Source: Luteimonas panaciterrae
GTDB taxonomy: Bacteria > Pseudomonadota > Gammaproteobacteria > Xanthomonadales > Xanthomonadaceae
NCBI RefSeq assembly: GCF_020511115.1
Contig: NZ_JAJAVH010000007.1
Location: forward strand, 582,907 to 646,906
Direction of reading: 5' to 3'
Length of the DNA: 64,000 bases
The position numbers were made by a program, and so were the translations under genes. The notes below the pieces were generated by a model that was not told where the DNA came from, ran no database searches, and saw only the letters and a program-made list of their open reading frames with translations. Below, piece after piece: positions 62,039 through 64,000 of this stretch (position 1 is its first letter; each line of letters begins with the position of its first letter).

Positions 62039-63124
62039 TCACGCCTGATCCGGCGGCGCCTCGAAGGCGAACAACCCATGCTGGCCGGCGCTCTCGTCCG
62101 CTTCGCGGAACCCCGAGAGCCCGACACCAACCAGGCGATAGCGCGTCGATGCGGGAAGATCGACGCGATCGCGCAACGCCAGCGCGATCGCGGTGAATTC
62201 CTGCAATGACGTCGGCGGCGCATCCGGTGTGAAGCTGCGCGTGAGGATGCGGAACTGCGCGGTCTTCAACTTCAGCACCACGGTGTGACCGACGCGCTCG
62301 GTCTTGCGCGTCGCGGCCCATGCCTTCTCGGCGATGCGCAAGATCGCGGGCGTCAACTCCTCCAGCAGCAGGTCGCGCTCGAACGTGTCCTCGGCCGAGA
62401 TCGACTGCACCGGCTGGTTCGGTTCCACCTCGCGTTCGTCGATTCCGCGCGCGCGGGCATGGAGCCTGCCGCCGAAGCTGCCGAAGCGTGCCTCCAACTC
62501 CTCGCGCGCGAAGCCGCGCAGCTGGCCGACCGTGTCGATGCCGAGATCGGCCAGTTTCTTTTCCATCACCTTGCCCACGCCGGGAATGCGCGAGACCGCC
62601 AGCGGTTCGAGGAAAGCTTCGACCTGCGAAGGCTTGATCACGAACAATCCATCCGGCTTGTTCCAGTCGGAGGCGATCTTGGCCAGGAACTTGTTCGGCG
62701 CGACACCGGCCGAGGCGGTCAGCGCGGTTTCCTCGCGGATCTGCGCGCGGATCGCCTCGGCGGTCGCGGTGGCGCTGGGCGATGCGATCTTCGGCGCGGT
62801 GACGTCGAGATAGGCTTCGTCCAGCGACAGCGGCTCCACCAGATCGGTATGGCGCAGGAAGATCTCGCGCACCTGCCGCGACACCGCCTTGTAACGCGTG
62901 AAATCCGGCGGCACGAAGATCGCATCGGGACACAGCCGCTCCGCGCGCACGGCCGGCATCGCTGAACGCACTCCGAACTTGCGCGCCTCGTAGGAGGCCG
63001 CGCACACCACCGAACGCGAGCCGCGCCAGGCCACCACCACGGGCTTGCCGCGCAGCGTCGGATCGTCGCGCTGCTCCACCGATGCATAGAAGGCATCCAT
63101 GTCGATGTGGAGGATCTTGCGCAT
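62039..63124 (-). CDS. dinB: DNA polymerase IV (Y family)
   Basis: Pol IV copies past DNA lesions and makes mutations under stress. The 361-residue protein has the palm acidic residues in HIDMDAFYASVEQ and PLSLDEAYLDV, the finger stretch CAASYEARKFGVRSAMP, the helix-hairpin-helix RIPGVGKVMEKKLADLG and the little-finger domain. A QHGLF sequence close to the C-terminus fits a sliding-clamp motif (QxxLF). The ATG at 63124 is the family start. No LexA box was found upstream. Confidence 0.95.
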   Translation of the reverse strand: MRKILHIDMDAFYASVEQRDDPTLRGKPVVVAWRGSRSVVCAASYEARKFGVRSAMPAVRAERLCPDAIFVPPDFTRYKAVSRQVREIFLRHTDLVEPLSLDEAYLDVTAPKIASPSATATAEAIRAQIREETALTASAGVAPNKFLAKIASDWNKPDGLFVIKPSQVEAFLEPLAVSRIPGVGKVMEKKLADLGIDTVGQLRGFAREELEARFGSFGGRLHARARGIDEREVEPNQPVQSISAEDTFERDLLLEELTPAILRIAEKAWAATRKTERVGHTVVLKLKTAQFRILTRSFTPDAPPTSLQEFTAIALALRDRVDLPASTRYRLVGVGLSGFREADESAGQHGLFAFEAPPDQA

Positions 63125-63507
63125 GCGGCGATTATCCGCGCCCACGGCGACGGCGCCATCGTTCGATCGCACACGGGTGTCGCCTCGCGCGATCGGGAGC
63201 TTGACGCATCACTGACGCGGGCGACAGGACGATCGAACCTCCCGCCCGGGAGTCCACCATCCCGGCGAGCACCCCGGTGTCGCCGTTCATCCCGGCAAAA
63301 TGAAATCGATGAAAACAGGAGCACCGGGGCGGATTGCATCGGCCATCCGATGCGCTATCTTTTTCCCCGACGGGCCCGTGCCCGTCCAATTCGTGCGCTC
63401 GCTCACGACTTCGCGAATCATCTTGATTGCGGACCGCGGTGCGACGACGATATGCGCGCTTCCGACACCCCTGGTTTCCACAACGATACGTGACCCTCGG
63501 AGGGGGC
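63125..63507. other. Stretch without an assigned gene
   Basis: About 380 bases between dinB and the small CxxC gene. Open frames here (for example a rightward one from 63300) lack family marks and their codon pattern fits chance. It must hold the leftward dinB promoter. Confidence 0.45.
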
Positions 63508-63687
63508 ATGCAGCAAGACTGGAGCGATGCCATTGCACAGGGAATCCTCTGCAAGCGTTGCGTGCTGCCGCTGGAGGACGACCTCGCGCCCGGCCCAAGG
63601 TTGTGCCATTGGTGCCGCGAGGAGGACCGCATCGCGGCGCTGGCTGCGGAGGAAGAAGAAGCGCAGAGTCACGACTCGGCGCGGTGA
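63508..63687 (+). CDS. Small two-CxxC protein
   Basis: The 59-residue protein has two cysteine pairs, LCKRC (about residues 15-19) and LCHWC (33-37), the spacing of a small zinc ribbon, and an acidic Ala/Glu tail. A GGAGGG site lies 5 bases before the ATG. No family is recognised. It lies between dinB and glmS, on the opposite strand. Confidence 0.7.
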   Translation: MQQDWSDAIAQGILCKRCVLPLEDDLAPGPRLCHWCREEDRIAALAAEEEEAQSHDSAR

Positions 63688-63722
63688 GCGGCTTCGCCGC
63701 TGTCGAACGTTGCTGAATCTCC

Positions 63723-63755
63723 CGTTCGTCATCCTGTTTTTGCGGGAATGACGAG
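63723..63755. repeat. REP-like palindrome
   Basis: TTCGTCATCCTG-TTTTT-GCGGGAATGACGA, a degenerate member of the repeat seen at 30226 and 38601. Confidence 0.55.
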
Positions 63756-63782
63756 CAAGAGCGGAAGCCGTCGACCTTAGGC

Positions 63783-64000
63783 TTACTCGACCGTCACGCT
63801 CTTGGCGAGATTACGCGGCTTGTCCACATCGGTGCCGCGGGCCAGGGCGGTGTGATAGGCCAGCAGCTGCACCGGGATCGTGTGCACGATCGGGCTCAGC
63901 ACGCCCACGTGGCGCGGCGTGCGGATCACATGCACTCCCTCCGATTCGCCGAAGTTGCTGTCCTGGTCCGTGAACACGAACAGCACCCCGCCTCTGGCGC
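63783..64000 (-). CDS. glmS: Glucosamine-6-phosphate synthase, C-terminal end (truncated by window edge)
   Basis: GlmS makes glucosamine-6-phosphate from fructose-6-phosphate and glutamine for cell-wall synthesis. Only the last 72 codons are visible, coming in from the right edge. They read [12 protein letters not shown], then [21 protein letters not shown] and the invariant end [16 protein letters not shown], with the catalytic Lys in NLAKSV. The stop TAA is at 63783-63785. Confidence 0.96.
   Translation of the reverse strand, partial: ARGGVLFVFTDQDSNFGESEGVHVIRTPRHVGVLSPIVHTIPVQLLAYHTALARGTDVDKPRNLAKSVTVE

Noticed and set aside
63300..63716. Rightward 138-codon frame upstream of glmS
   Set aside because: Overlaps the better-supported small CxxC gene in another frame and has no family marks.

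Overview
The window looks like chromosomal DNA of a high-GC gammaproteobacterium of the order Xanthomonadales (Lysobacterales), probably Rhodanobacteraceae or Xanthomonadaceae. This is inference from gene order and protein type. The block cutA / dsbD / tlpA-like / aroQ / accB / accC / prmA / DUF3426 / fis / purH / purD is typical of that order, as are the many TonB-dependent receptors and the short 'TCATTCCCGC...GCGGGAATGACGA' palindromes scattered between genes. No phage, insertion sequence, CRISPR array or rRNA was seen. One tRNA (elongator Met) is present.

Layout. 1-3.2 kb: end of a TPR protein, then a leftward pair of a MurG-type glycosyltransferase and a phytoene-desaturase-like FAD enzyme. 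3.6-7.2 kb: a Tat-exported PhoX-family protein converging on groES-groEL, which carries a recognisable CIRCE operator inside its promoter. 7.3-10.7 kb: LysR regulator divergent from an MDR/SDR dehydrogenase pair, then a PagL-type lipid A deacylase. 10.9-28.9 kb: housekeeping block (disulfide reduction, shikimate, fatty-acid, purine, Fis) plus an MFS-acyltransferase fusion, interrupted by an orphan secreted protein and by structured intergenic repeats. 29-34 kb: CD225/DUF2752 membrane pair, repeats, AmpE-like, NudC, ErpA and small membrane proteins. 34.3-38.6 kb: a degenerate GGDEF/EAL response regulator with a hybrid histidine kinase. 38.7-41.3 kb: iron storage (bfd-bfr with a Fur-box candidate), rppH, tRNA-Met, queD, phasin. 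41.6-46.2 kb: ECF sigma factor and TPR-kinase between two secreted orphan proteins. 46.3-52.6 kb: secreted alpha/beta hydrolase and an RND efflux pair whose two genes are separated by a remarkable nested-palindrome element. 52.7-64 kb: bioD, free-Met-sulfoxide reductase, TfoX-C protein, cobalamin riboswitch with btuB, gph, LysR with a divergent reductase, a second TonB receptor, dinB, a tiny CxxC protein and the 3' end of glmS.

How genes work together. DsbD and the adjacent thioredoxin-like protein form a periplasmic reducing unit. AccB/AccC are two subunits of acetyl-CoA carboxylase. PurH/PurD belong to purine synthesis. The REC-GGDEF-EAL protein and hybrid kinase probably form one signalling pathway using c-di-GMP as ligand. 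The sigma factor and kinase form one regulatory operon. The most unusual items are the nested-palindrome element at 51085-51351, the inverted repeat pair flanking aroQ, the tandem DsbD alpha domains, the alphaproteobacterial-looking MurG, the catalytically degenerate c-di-GMP protein and the SDR lacking its catalytic tyrosine. All functional statements are from reading the sequence; no database search was run.
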